A stretch of 64,000 bases of DNA from Methanomassiliicoccaceae archaeon (lineage in GTDB: Archaea; Thermoplasmatota; Thermoplasmata; Methanomassiliicoccales; Methanomethylophilaceae). Positions 44,912-54,500 of this stretch are shown here, piece after piece. Made by a program: the position numbers and the translations under genes. Position 1 is the first letter of the stretch. Every line of letters begins with the position of its first letter. The notes below the pieces were generated by a model. The model had not been told where the DNA came from and ran no database searches. It worked only from the letters and a program-made list of their open reading frames with translations. The stretch lies in contig PWJQ01000057.1 of NCBI GenBank assembly GCA_003560875.1, forward strand, positions 1-64,000, read 5' to 3'.

Positions 44912-45904
44912 TTAACGGGAAGGGAAATGGGCCAACTGGGTGTAGAGCTTCGTCCTCAACTCCTCACATCCCGGCGTTATGAACTCGTGGGTCACGTGCG
45001 TCGGGGCCGCCCGGGCTACCAGGGCGGCGCAGGCGGCGGTCCGGAACGGCATATGCCAATCCATGCGACCGAAGTGGGGGTAGGCGATGTTCAGTTTGCC
45101 CTCGATGTCCGCATCGAGGTACTCGTTGCTCTCGCCGGCGGCCATCGTCTCGGCCTGGTAGTCCGCCGACAGACTCATATGCAGATGCATGGAACATATA
45201 CGGTCCACGGAGTCATCACCGATGCGGTCCAGAGCTTTCAGGGCGGACTCCACGGCACCCTCCTCGTCCCTGCAGTCGCGCAACGCGTTCATCAGATGAC
45301 CGGTATCGAGGCATATCCCCCAATCATCGAACTCCAATCTATCCTCCAGGATACGTACCTCGGTGCGGTCCAACAGCCTCAATCCCGGCCACCAAAGGTT
45401 CTCCAGGGCCAATTTGTAAGGTGGCCTCTGACCGGGCATCCCGGCCACGGCGTCGTTCAACAACTCAGCGAAGGCCTCGAGTACCTCACGGTCGCTGAAG
45501 CCGTTGTCCTGGGAGAACACCTTGCGGAGGTTGGGGCTTCCGGCGTGGACAACGCCGTAGGCCGGTTCCAAGGGAGCCGCGTTGAGGATCATCGAACGCA
45601 CTGTCATGACCATCTGCTCCCGGTCCCTGCCGTAGCACAGGAAGGCCAGCTGGGTGTCGTCGATGCCGTCGAGGTCATGCAGGCCCTTCCATCCGGAGTA
45701 CCAATCCACGGCATAAGGGAGGTGCACGCCACGGACCAATCCCTTGAACTCCACAGGGGCGGGGAAATGCCCAGTCAGCATCTCGATGCCATCAAGTCGT
45801 TGGGATGTCACCATCCTCTCTATTCCCTGACCACCGCCGAGACGTTCGAGGTCGAAATCGTAGGCTGAGATGTTGAAGAGATGCTCGGGGCCGCTCACGC
45901 CCAT
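44912..45904 (-). CDS. TIM-barrel protein of the xylose isomerase/AP endonuclease 2 superfamily
   Basis: A 330-residue predicted metal-binding TIM barrel. Candidate metal ligands are the Glu in KLALENLWW, Asp and His in ICLDTGHLMNA, and His in MHLHMS and VTHEFITPG. Sugar-phosphate isomerases and endonuclease IV share these. No DNA-binding loops are evident, so an isomerase-type or unknown role is more likely. It lies 31 nt after the winged-helix gene. Confidence 0.7.
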   Translation of the reverse strand: MGVSGPEHLFNISAYDFDLERLGGGQGIERMVTSQRLDGIEMLTGHFPAPVEFKGLVRGVHLPYAVDWYSGWKGLHDLDGIDDTQLAFLCYGRDREQMVMTVRSMILNAAPLEPAYGVVHAGSPNLRKVFSQDNGFSDREVLEAFAELLNDAVAGMPGQRPPYKLALENLWWPGLRLLDRTEVRILEDRLEFDDWGICLDTGHLMNALRDCRDEEGAVESALKALDRIGDDSVDRICSMHLHMSLSADYQAETMAAGESNEYLDADIEGKLNIAYPHFGRMDWHMPFRTAACAALVARAAPTHVTHEFITPGCEELRTKLYTQLAHFPSR

Positions 45905-45935
45905 GAATCCCCGAACAAATAGAAAACAGGAACGG

Positions 45936-46520
45936 TCAGAACAACTCGAATGCCGCCATCAATGCGCCGTTGACGGCTCCCATGCGTTCAAAGGCCCCAC
46001 CGACTATTATGACGTCCCCGTCCTCCATCTCCTCTATAGAACGTATGGTGCTGGCCAGAGCCGGTCTGTTCACATCGAGGTCCCAATCGGGGGGCATCAG
46101 CAGCTTCCCGTCCCTGTAGAGGATGGTGGTGCAGCCCTCCGAACCGGCCCTTATGCCGGCATCGCGCTGCTGCATGCCGTTCTCGATCTTTTCAGCCACC
46201 CCCTTCACCAGTATCGCCTGCTGATGGTCGCCCACCACCAGGTCACCGATGTTTATGTCCAGCACCTTCAACGGAAGCTCGAAGAGGAAACCGAATCCCT
46301 CACGGGTTATCTTGATGCCGGTCTGCTTTATGTCGATCATCTCCCACTCCCGGAGGGTGTTGATGATCCTCCTCATACTCCCCTCACCTATGCCGACCAT
46401 GTCGGAGAGCTTCTTCCTGCCCATCCTCTTTCCTCCGGAGAGCAGGTGGAGCGTCCAATACACATGGTGGTCTTTGAAACGGAACATCGGTCCGTACTGG
46501 GGTACCTCTATGATCTTCAT
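45936..46520 (-). CDS. Winged-helix protein with C-terminal ligand-like domain
   Basis: A 194-residue protein. Residues about 15-75 form a winged helix (KKLSDMVGIGEGSMRRIINTLREWEMIDIKQTGIKIT). The C-terminal part (about 85-194) contains VVGDHQQAILVKGVAEKI and DVIIVGGAFERMGAVNGAL, perhaps a small-molecule domain like DUF4443. It follows metK by 4 nt and is therefore co-expressed with S-adenosylmethionine synthetase. Ligand and targets unknown. Confidence 0.7.
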   Translation of the reverse strand: MKIIEVPQYGPMFRFKDHHVYWTLHLLSGGKRMGRKKLSDMVGIGEGSMRRIINTLREWEMIDIKQTGIKITREGFGFLFELPLKVLDINIGDLVVGDHQQAILVKGVAEKIENGMQQRDAGIRAGSEGCTTILYRDGKLLMPPDWDLDVNRPALASTIRSIEEMEDGDVIIVGGAFERMGAVNGALMAAFELF

Positions 46521-46524
46521 GGTG

Positions 46525-47730
46525 TCAGAATGTCGTCACTTTGCCTTCGATTATCATGTCCGAGACTTTATCGATGTTGTCAAGCCATTGGTACGCGATG
46601 TCCTCCGCGTCCTTACTGTAACGGGAAACGACCGCGTCATCCATGGAAACCAACTGTATACTGGCGTTTAAAGGCTGCGATATCGGTTTCCCAATCTGTG
46701 AGAGTAAACGAACACGTACCTCGGCCTCATCCGGGAGTTCCTTGGCTATATCCTCGGCTATTATCCGAGAGAGTATGTTATAAATCTTTCCGATGTGGGT
46801 GATCGGGTTCTTACCGGATGTCGCCTCCATGCTCATAGGGCGATAAGGGGTTATCAACCCGTTGGCGCGATTGCCCCTGCCCACCGAACCGTCGTCCCCC
46901 ATCTCCTGGGACAGCCCGGTGCAGGTGAGGTAATAGACACCGCGGTCATAGTCGTCGCCGGTGTTGACATCCATATTCACATCGAGGTCGGTGTGCTTCA
47001 GGACGTGGTCCATGGTGCGGGAGCGGAGCTCCTGTACTGCGGATATGTAGTGGTCGGCATCATCCAGGTGCCTGTCCACCATGGCGCAGGCAACGGTGAA
47101 TGTGAGCTCTTCACCCACCCGGGAGGCCATCACCTTGACGTCGTGACCGGTTTCCGGCATGCTGCCCTTCAGTGGGCCGTTTATGAACCTCTCCGCCTCC
47201 AGAACGGCTTTCTCGGTCTGACTGTAAGGAGCGTAACCCACGCCGAAAGAGGTGTCGTTGGCCAGGAACTTCGACGTCTCGTAAACACCCATGAGGTCAT
47301 CCGAACCCTGACCCAATCTAGCCTCCATGATCATGTCATGCTCGGTGTCGAGGTCCTTGAATGTACGTTTCATGTATTCCTTGGCAGCCCGTAGTGCCAC
47401 CGCCCTGCATGGTAGCGTGCGTATGTCGCCGTTCTCCTTGATGAAGGAGGTCGACCTTCCCACCAGCAGAATGTATGTGGGGTCTATGATGTAGCCGCCA
47501 CCGAAACGAGGGGCGGAGGATCCGGCCACGATCTGCGCCTCATCGGTGTTGTGATGGAGGACGTGTCCGAACTCATCCTTGTACATCTTGCAGAGAGCTC
47601 TGCTCACGGTCTCCGCCAATCCATCGGCGACGCTGTCGGGATGGCCTATACCTTTCCTCTCGCAGAGCTCCACCCTGCGCATGTGCAGGGGCAGATCCTT
47701 TATCTCTTCGACATAAATATTCTTGGACAT
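46525..47730 (-). CDS. mat: S-adenosylmethionine synthetase, archaeal type
   Basis: A 401-residue archaeal MAT, highly diverged from bacterial MetK. RKGIGHPDSVADGLAE, HHNTDEAQIVAG, GGGYIIDPTYIL, LGQGSDDLMGV, GDDYDRGVYYLT, GDDGSVGRGNRANGLITP and the ISQPLNA segment are all family blocks. It makes SAM from methionine and ATP. ATG 47730 has an AGGGGAGGA ribosome-binding site; an upstream extension is out of the family. A TATA (TTTTTATAAAT, 47796-47806) predicts a leader near 45 nt. Confidence 0.95.
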   Translation of the reverse strand: MSKNIYVEEIKDLPLHMRRVELCERKGIGHPDSVADGLAETVSRALCKMYKDEFGHVLHHNTDEAQIVAGSSAPRFGGGYIIDPTYILLVGRSTSFIKENGDIRTLPCRAVALRAAKEYMKRTFKDLDTEHDMIMEARLGQGSDDLMGVYETSKFLANDTSFGVGYAPYSQTEKAVLEAERFINGPLKGSMPETGHDVKVMASRVGEELTFTVACAMVDRHLDDADHYISAVQELRSRTMDHVLKHTDLDVNMDVNTGDDYDRGVYYLTCTGLSQEMGDDGSVGRGNRANGLITPYRPMSMEATSGKNPITHIGKIYNILSRIIAEDIAKELPDEAEVRVRLLSQIGKPISQPLNASIQLVSMDDAVVSRYSKDAEDIAYQWLDNIDKVSDMIIEGKVTTF

Positions 47731-47795
47731 CGTGAATTCCTCCCCTAAAAAACCGTCATCGTGACAATCCAGTGTTAATCTTGTAGTTTTTGGTG

Positions 47796-47806
47796 ATTTA
47801 TAAAAA
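47796..47806 (-). promoter_or_regulatory. TATA box of the SAM synthetase gene
   Basis: TTTTTATAAAT on the minus strand, about 70 nt before the start codon. Confidence 0.55.
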
Positions 47807-47817
47807 CCATTGATACA

Positions 47818-47837
47818 ATTATTCATATAGGAATAAT
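47818..47837. promoter_or_regulatory. Inverted repeat between metK-type gene and XRE-CBS gene
   Basis: ATTATTC-N6-GAATAAT is a perfect 7-bp-arm dyad. It overlaps the core promoter of the XRE-CBS gene (start 47851) and sits about 15 bp upstream of the TATA box of the divergent SAM synthetase, a natural operator for both. Confidence 0.6.
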
Positions 47838-47850
47838 ATACTCTAGGTCC

Positions 47851-48414
47851 ATGAGATTCCCGCCTGCCTCCGACATCCGCAAACTACGTAAGGTATTGGA
47901 TGTCACCCAAGCGGAGCTGGCCAAACGATCGGGCATCAGCCAGAGCGCCATTGCGAAGATCGAGAGGGAGAACATATCCCCCAGCTACGACACGGTCGTC
48001 AAATTGTTCGAGACTCTGGAGAACATGAGTAGGAATGATGACAACCACAAGACCGCCGTGGATGTGGCCAGCAAGGGCGTTGTCACCATACAGTGCACCG
48101 AGAAGGTCAGGGCGGCCTCCGACCTGATGAAGACCACCGGATTCTCGCAACTACCGGTCCTCAAGGGAGAGGTACCGGTAGGGAGCATATCGGAGAGGAC
48201 CATACTGGAACTCATCCGACAAGGCAAGACCATGGATGAGCTGAGCGGGATGAGTGTCGCCCGCGTGATGGGCGACATGTTCCCAGTGGTGAATGAGAAC
48301 ACCCCCATGGACACCGTCACCACCCTCATGGGCAATGCCAATGCGGTCCTGGTCGCCAGGAAGGGGAAGATAATCGGAGTCCTCACCTCGGCGGACCTGC
48401 TCAAGTTGATCTGA
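47851..48414 (+). CDS. XRE-type HTH regulator with paired CBS domains
   Basis: A 187-residue protein. Residues 8-60 are a lambda-repressor-type HTH (LDVTQAELAKRSGISQSAIAKIERE); residues about 65-187 are two CBS motifs (TEKVRAASDLMKTTGFSQLPVL and NTPMDTVTTLMGNANAVLV...GVLTSADLL). CBS pairs bind adenosyl compounds such as AMP, ATP or SAM. Divergence from the SAM synthetase gene across a dyad suggests a SAM- or adenylate-sensing regulator of that gene and itself (inference). Probably leaderless. Confidence 0.85.
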   Translation: MRFPPASDIRKLRKVLDVTQAELAKRSGISQSAIAKIERENISPSYDTVVKLFETLENMSRNDDNHKTAVDVASKGVVTIQCTEKVRAASDLMKTTGFSQLPVLKGEVPVGSISERTILELIRQGKTMDELSGMSVARVMGDMFPVVNENTPMDTVTTLMGNANAVLVARKGKIIGVLTSADLLKLI

Positions 48415-48417
48415 GCG

Positions 48418-49332
48418 TCATTCGGGATACTCGATGCGGAGGCTGTCGAAGTCCTGCGCGACCACGACGTTCCTGGTGCCGATGACCTCTGACGCCTCCC
48501 TCTCCAGTGTCAAAGCGTCATCTATCCGGGGGCTTATATGGGTGAGGACCAGGGTCGACACCTCCGCCTGCTTGGCCACCTCGGCGGCCTGACGGGCGGT
48601 GCTGTGTCCGCTCTCCGCTGCCCGGTCTATGGAGTCATCGGCGAAAGTTGCCTCGTGAACCATGAGGTCCACCCCTCTGCTGGCCTCGATGAATGCCACG
48701 CATGGCCGGGTGTCGCCTGAATACGAGAATGACCTGCCGCGACGCGGCGGTCCCATGACCTCTTCGGGGCTGACCACACGTCCTTCTATCTCCACCGCGA
48801 CACCGTTCTGCAGATCGGAGAACAGCGGACCCTCCGCGACACCGAGTCCCCTGGCGGCCTCGGCATCGAACCTGCCGCTACGGGGCGGCTCCCTCAGCAC
48901 ATAGCCCAGTGAGGGTATGCTATGGTCGGTGCCCACGGCAAGGACGGTCATACCATCCGATTCGAAGGAATCGCCAGGAGCGAGGTCCCTCACTTCCACC
49001 TTGTAACAGGGTTCTGCGTCGTGGTTGGAGAACCTCCTATCCATCATGGCGACGGTGCCCGTAGGACCGAACACCCTCAGTGGACGCTGGCGTGAGAAGA
49101 GTGACATCGTCTGCAACAGACCGGGGACGCCTGTGACATGATCCCCGTGATGATGTGATATGAGGATGCAGTCCACCGCCATCATTGACAGTGGCGACAT
49201 CATCAGCTGCCTCTGAGAGCCTTCGCCACAATCGAACAGCATCACACTGCCGTTGCGTTTCAAGGCGGTGCAGGGTAGTGACCGGGCCGGGGATGGGACA
49301 CCTCCCGCCGTACCGAGGAAATGGACCTCCAT
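48418..49332 (-). CDS. rnz: Ribonuclease Z
   Basis: A 304-residue metallo-beta-lactamase protein of the short RNase Z type. The zinc motif ISHHHGDHVTG, the MVHEATF and LTHISPR segments with the remaining ligands, and the FLGTAGGVPSPARSLPC N-terminus fit. It cuts the 3' trailer of pre-tRNAs. Consistent with a tRNA-Cys whose CCA is encoded, it may also process others. It ends 4 nt past the opposing XRE-CBS gene. Confidence 0.92.
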   Translation of the reverse strand: MEVHFLGTAGGVPSPARSLPCTALKRNGSVMLFDCGEGSQRQLMMSPLSMMAVDCILISHHHGDHVTGVPGLLQTMSLFSRQRPLRVFGPTGTVAMMDRRFSNHDAEPCYKVEVRDLAPGDSFESDGMTVLAVGTDHSIPSLGYVLREPPRSGRFDAEAARGLGVAEGPLFSDLQNGVAVEIEGRVVSPEEVMGPPRRGRSFSYSGDTRPCVAFIEASRGVDLMVHEATFADDSIDRAAESGHSTARQAAEVAKQAEVSTLVLTHISPRIDDALTLEREASEVIGTRNVVVAQDFDSLRIEYPE

Positions 49333-49339
49333 GGTGCCA

Positions 49340-49549
49340 CTATCGGCCTATGCTCTCCAGCACTCGGTCCTTCTTGGTCAGCTTCTTGTATTCCTTGTAG
49401 TGCTCCTTACAGAGCCCGGCCTTCCTGCCGGCATCCTCCCCGACGTCGAGACCAGACTCCTCGACCTTCTTGAATGCCAACGACCTCTCGACATCCTTGC
49501 CGCAGCCAATAACCGAGCAAGTCCTGGACGCTTCCGTTCTATCGGCCAT
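49340..49549 (-). CDS. Small cysteine-rich zinc-finger-like protein
   Basis: A 69-residue protein from ATG 49549. A CSVIGCG pair followed later by LCKEHYKEYKK gives a C-x4-C...C-x2-H arrangement, a probable zinc site. The C-terminus is basic. It is 7 nt upstream of rnz and likely co-transcribed with it. No known family recalled. Stop is TAG. Confidence 0.65.
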   Translation of the reverse strand: MADRTEASRTCSVIGCGKDVERSLAFKKVEESGLDVGEDAGRKAGLCKEHYKEYKKLTKKDRVLESIGR

Positions 49550-49632
49550 GACCTGATTATACCGCAAGGGGATATTATTCTTTTCTGGCGTCTGCGAAAA
49601 TATGAAGAACAAAACGGACCTTACAAGAAGGG

Positions 49633-50292
49633 ATGATAAAGATCTCCCCCTCCATGCTATCCGCCGACGCTTCGAATCTTGGCGAGGGTCTGCTACAACT
49701 GGAGCGATGCGGTGCGGATTGGGCCCATATCGATGTCATGGACGGGGTGTTCGTCCCCAACATCACCATAGGTCAGCACGTGGTCAGGGCACTCAGGCCT
49801 GTGAGTGACATGCCCTTCGACGTCCACCTGATGATAGTGAACCCCATCAAGCATGTTCCCGATTTCCTTTCCGCCGGCTCGGACATGATAACATTGCATG
49901 TGGAGACCACCGAGGACGTCGAAAAATCGCTGACGGTGATAAAGGACGGCGGTGCCAAAGCCGGCCTCAGCCTCAACCCCGGGACGCCCATCGATTCCAT
50001 CATGCCGTACCTGGATATGCTCGACCTGGTGTTGATCATGAGCGTACAACCGGGATTCGGGGGACAGTCGTTCCAGGAACACTGTCTGGACAAGATCAGC
50101 GCGATACGTAACGTGGTGGACGAAAGGAAACTCGCTGTGGATATATCGGTGGACGGGGGGATAAACCGTGGAACGGGACGACGTTGCGTCGAGGCCGGCG
50201 CTAGCGTATTGGCGGCCGGGTCGTCCTTGTTCGGGGCCGAGGACATGGCAGAAGAGATTAAATTGTGGAAGGGGTTCAGCAGGACGGGTTGA
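49633..50292 (+). CDS. rpe: Ribulose-phosphate 3-epimerase
   Basis: A 219-residue RPE. SPSMLSADASNLG, the metal ligands in HIDVMDGVFVPN and FDVHLMI, VQPGFGGQ and VDGGIN are conserved. It interconverts ribulose-5-phosphate and xylulose-5-phosphate in the non-oxidative pentose pathway. Many archaea lack a clear RPE, so its presence hints at a transketolase-type route. It starts a plus-strand run ending with ileS. Confidence 0.92.
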   Translation: MIKISPSMLSADASNLGEGLLQLERCGADWAHIDVMDGVFVPNITIGQHVVRALRPVSDMPFDVHLMIVNPIKHVPDFLSAGSDMITLHVETTEDVEKSLTVIKDGGAKAGLSLNPGTPIDSIMPYLDMLDLVLIMSVQPGFGGQSFQEHCLDKISAIRNVVDERKLAVDISVDGGINRGTGRRCVEAGASVLAAGSSLFGAEDMAEEIKLWKGFSRTG

Positions 50293-50297
50293 ACAGT

Positions 50298-50483
50298 ATG
50301 AGCCTTGCGAACGACAGATTGTTACAAGCGGCGGTTTTCCTGGTGATACCAGCGGCCATCCTTCTAGGGGCTTTGATGACTGATTCTAGCATCTGCATAG
50401 CCATGGTGATGCTGGTGTGGATCACAGTGGGGGTACTGCTATATTTCGTCCCCAACACCCCGGAGAGGGAAGACCGATCCTGA
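50298..50483 (+). CDS. Small two-helix membrane protein
   Basis: A 61-residue protein with two hydrophobic segments (LLQAAVFLVIPAAILLGAL and AMVMLVWITVGVLLYFV) and a charged tail PEREDRS. It starts 5 nt after rpe and ends 9 nt before fen1. No family recognised; tight spacing and clean codon pattern suggest it is real. Confidence 0.6.
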   Translation: MSLANDRLLQAAVFLVIPAAILLGALMTDSSICIAMVMLVWITVGVLLYFVPNTPEREDRS

Positions 50484-50492
50484 GGCCGGGAA

Positions 50493-51524
50493 ATGGGCGT
50501 CAATCTGTCTGGGATCCTTGAGCCGCAAGAGCTGGAGTTGCGGGACCTCGCCAACCGGACACTGGCGGTGGACGCACACAACACCATCTATCAGTTCCTA
50601 TCCATAATCAGACAGCCCGACGGCACCCCGTTGATGGACCATGCCGGCAACGTGACCTCCCATCTGTCAGGACTCCTGTACCGCAACGTCAATCTTATGG
50701 AGCATGGTATCCGACCCTGCTATGTCTTCGACGGTAAGATACACGAACTGAAACTGGATACAGTCAAGGAGAGGAGGCAGAGGAGGGAGGCTGCCATGAA
50801 GGACTGGGAGACCGCTCTTGACGACGGCGACATGGAGAGGGCCTACAGCAAGGCCATGCAATCCTCACGGATGACGAAGGAGGTCCTGGAATCCTCACGG
50901 GAGCTGCTCGGCCTGATGGGGATCCCGGTCGTCGAAGCACCGATGGAGGGTGAGGCCCAAGCAGCACACATGTGCATCAAAGGTGATGTATGGGCCGTAT
51001 CCTCACAAGATTTTGACAGCCTTCTCTTCGGAGCACCTCGGCTCGTCAGGAACATCAACATCACAGGTAGACGCAAGATGCCCGGCAAGAACGTCTACCG
51101 CAATGTCAGGGTGGAGATGCTCGAATTGCCCAAGGTCCTGGAGTCCCTGGGGATAGAACGCGAGGAGCTGGTCCAGATGTGCGTCATGATGGGTACGGAC
51201 TTCAACACCGGTATCTCGGGAGTCGGTCCGAAGAGAGGTTTGGCCCTCATCCGCAAACACGGTGGCATAGAGGCGTCATTGCAGCATCTGGGCATGGAGA
51301 TGCCCGGTTACGACAGTGTGATGGACATATTCCTGAACGGCCCATACAGTGATGATTACGACCTCACGATGAGGGATATAGACCGTGAAGGCCTCATGGA
51401 ATTCCTCTGTGAGAAACACGACTTCTCACCGGAACGGGTCTCCTCCACGATAGATAAAATGCAACAGGGCAGGGAGGAGATCGAGAAGAGCGGTCGACAG
51501 AAGTCCCTGGACATGTTCTTTTGA
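50493..51524 (+). CDS. fen: Flap endonuclease 1
   Basis: A 343-residue FEN1. MGVNLSGILEP, the XPG N-domain (VDAHNTIYQF, YVFDGK) and I-domain (EAPMEGEAQAAHM, SSQDFDSLLFG) acidic residues are present, followed by the H3TH (GTDFNTGISGVGPKRGLALI). The C-terminal KSLDMFF is a PCNA-interacting motif. It removes 5' flaps during Okazaki fragment maturation. Confidence 0.95.
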   Translation: MGVNLSGILEPQELELRDLANRTLAVDAHNTIYQFLSIIRQPDGTPLMDHAGNVTSHLSGLLYRNVNLMEHGIRPCYVFDGKIHELKLDTVKERRQRREAAMKDWETALDDGDMERAYSKAMQSSRMTKEVLESSRELLGLMGIPVVEAPMEGEAQAAHMCIKGDVWAVSSQDFDSLLFGAPRLVRNINITGRRKMPGKNVYRNVRVEMLELPKVLESLGIEREELVQMCVMMGTDFNTGISGVGPKRGLALIRKHGGIEASLQHLGMEMPGYDSVMDIFLNGPYSDDYDLTMRDIDREGLMEFLCEKHDFSPERVSSTIDKMQQGREEIEKSGRQKSLDMFF

Positions 51525-51535
51525 ACAGACAATTG

Positions 51536-51543
51536 TTTATAAA
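51536..51543 (+). promoter_or_regulatory. TATA box of ileS
   Basis: TTTATAAA right after fen1; predicted transcription start near 51563, at the foot of the leader hairpin. Confidence 0.55.
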
Positions 51544-51564
51544 CGATGTGGATAATCGCCATGT

Positions 51565-51587
51565 GGGAGGGCAAGACAGTCCCTCCC
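51565..51587 (+). promoter_or_regulatory. Hairpin in the ileS leader
   Basis: GGGAGGG and CCCTCCC pair perfectly around a 9-nt loop (CAAGACAGT), ending 10 nt before the ATG at 51598 and just before a purine-rich AGGAAGGGA ribosome site. With the predicted start site the mRNA would begin with this stem. Confidence 0.5.
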
Positions 51588-51597
51588 AGGAAGGGAC

Positions 51598-54500
51598 ATG
51601 GCGATGATAAAGCAGGTCCGACCGAATTATGAACCCCAGAAGATGGAGTCCGAGGTCCAACGCCATTGGGACTCGAAGGAGATTTACACCAAGACCAAGA
51701 AGTTGAGGGAGGACGGACCGGATTTCTATTTCCTCGACGGCCCCCCTTACACCACCGGCTCCATTCACCTCGGAACCGCCGTCAACAAAACCATCAAGGA
51801 CGTCCTGATCCGCTACTGGCGGATGAACGGTCTCAACGTCAGGGACCAACCCGGTTTCGACATGCACGGCCTGCCGATAGAGGTCCAGGTGGAGAAAGAG
51901 GTCGGTGTGAGGTCGAAGCAGGAGATCGAGGAGTACGGTATCGACCGCTTCGTCGACATCTGCAAGAAGTTCGCCTTGAAACTGCACGGAAGCATGAGCG
52001 ACCAGTTCAAACAACTCGGGGTGTGGATGGACTGGGATAACCCTTACCTCACAATCAAACCGGAATACATCGAGGCCGCCTGGTGGACCATCGAACGGGC
52101 CGATAAACGTGAGCTTCTGGTGTCCGATGACCGTGTCCTGTCATGGTGCCCGCGTTGCGAGACGGCCCTGGCGGAGGCGGAGATAGAGTACTGGGACGAG
52201 GAGGACCCATCGATATTCGTCAAGTTCCCACTCTCCGATGACCCCACGACCTCGGTGGTCATATGGACCACCACCCCTTGGACCCTCCCTGCCAACATGG
52301 CGGTGGCCGTCCATCCGGAGATGACATACGCCCTGGTGGACATGTCCGACAAAGGTAGGATGGAGAGACTCATCATCGCCGAGTCGCAGGTCGAGGCCGT
52401 CGCCGAACTGGCCGGTTTCGATGGTTTCGAAGTGATGAAGACATTCAACGGCAAGGACCTGGAGGGCAGATTCTACAACCCTCCGTTCAAGATAGACGAA
52501 CAACATATCAAACACAGCGAATGGACGCACCGCATCGTCCTCGCCGATTACGTGGAGGATGCCAACACCGGCATCGTGCACACCGCACCCGGGCATGGTC
52601 CTGACGACTTCGAGACCGGTAAGCGCTACGGGCTGCAGCCCTTCTGTCCGGTGGACGAGTCGGGAAGGTTCACCACGGCCGTTCCCGAATACCAGGGACG
52701 CAAGGCGCGGGGGACCAACCAGGACATACTCCAATACCTGGAGGACCGTGGGATCCTATTGCACAACCACGGCACCGAGCACCGTTACGGCCATTGCTGG
52801 AGGTGCCGTTCCTCGGTCATATTCCGCAACACCAATCAATGGTTCATTAAGGTCGACGACATAAAGGAGAAGATGGTGTCAGAGATCTCCAGGGTCAAAT
52901 GGACCCCTGACTGGGCCGGAAGCTCCCGTCAGCTCAACTGGGTGGAGGGGGCGCGTGACTGGTGCATATCCCGTCAAAGATACTGGGGAATCCCCATACC
53001 GATCTGGGAGTGCTCCTGTGGCGAGAGGAAGGTCATCGGGACCTTCGATGAGCTCTCAGAGGGACGCGGTTATATCGAAGGCATAGAGCCCCACCGTCCC
53101 TGGATAGACACCATCACCTTCCCCTGCACCCGTTGCAGCGGCGAGATGCACCGCGTCCAGGATGTACTTGACGTCTGGTTCGACTCCGGTGTGGCCGCAT
53201 GGGCCTGTCTGAAATATCCCACCGACAAGAAACAGTTCGACCGATGGTTCCCGGGACGGTTCATAACCGAGGCCCACGATCAGACCAGGGGATGGTTCTA
53301 CTCACAGCTGGCATCAGGTGTCATATCGTTCGACCGCAGCCCCTACGAAGAAGTGCTGATGCACGGTTGGATATTGGATTCCAAAGGGCAGAAGATGAGT
53401 AAGAGCAAAGGCAACGTCATAGAGCCCTTGGAAGTGATAAACGAGCATGGGGCGGACGCGCTAAGGTTGTACATGCTCAAAGCCAACGCCCCCTGGGAGG
53501 ACACCGCTTTCCAGAAGGAGGGCCCCCGCAACGCGCGGAAGACCCTGAACACACTATGGAACGTCATCAACTTCGCCTCCACCTACATGAGCCTCGACTC
53601 CTACGAGCCCTACAAACAGTCCATGGGCGACATGGAGGCCCATTTACGCAACGAGGACCGGTGGATGATCTCCCGCACCGAAAGGATGCGCAAGGAGGTC
53701 AGTGAGAACATCGAGTCCCGGAACCTGCACAAGGCGGCCCGGGTCATCGAGGACTACATCCTCGAGGACCTGTCACGCTGGTATGTGAGGTTGATCAGGG
53801 ACAGGATGTGGAATGAGGAGGGCGACCACGACAAGCAGGCCGCCTACTTCACACTGCACTATTCGATAATGAGTGCCACCAGACTCCTGGCACCGTTCTG
53901 TCCCCATATAACCGAGGAGATATACACCCATATGGACGGGCGTCTGGAGAGCGTCCACATGACCGATTGGCCGAGTTTCAATGAATCGCTTATCGACGAC
54001 AGCATGGAACTCAGCATGAGCATGGTCCAGGAGATAGTGGAGCTCAGCGCCTCCGAGAGGCAGCGCCGTGGTGTCAAGTTGCGCTGGCCGATGAAGAGGA
54101 TGGTCGTGAAGGGGAGCACGGAGTTGGTGAACAGTTCCATAGAACTCTTCAGCGATGTCCTGATGCAACAGGCCAATGTCAAGGAGGTGTCCTTCGTTGA
54201 GCCTGACAAGGAGTGGGACGCCCTCGTACTGCGTGTGATACCCAACCCCGATGCCATAGGGAAGGTCTACCGGCAATGGTCGTCGAAGATAGCCAAACTG
54301 CTGGAGAGCCGGCCTGCCGCCATGGTCAAGAGCGCGGTCAGCAAGGGCACCTACGAGATAGGCATCGAGGGACAGTACCTGAAGATCGAGCCCAACATGG
54401 TTACCTTCAGGCTGGACCTTCCCGAGAGTGTCTCCTCCGCAGAGTTCTCTTCCGGTACGATCTACCTGGACTTCGAGATGACGCCGGAGATAGAGGCCGA

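Noticed and set aside
47731-47850. SAM riboswitch ahead of the SAM synthetase gene
   Set aside because: The expected leader is only about 45 nt and shows no multi-helix fold.
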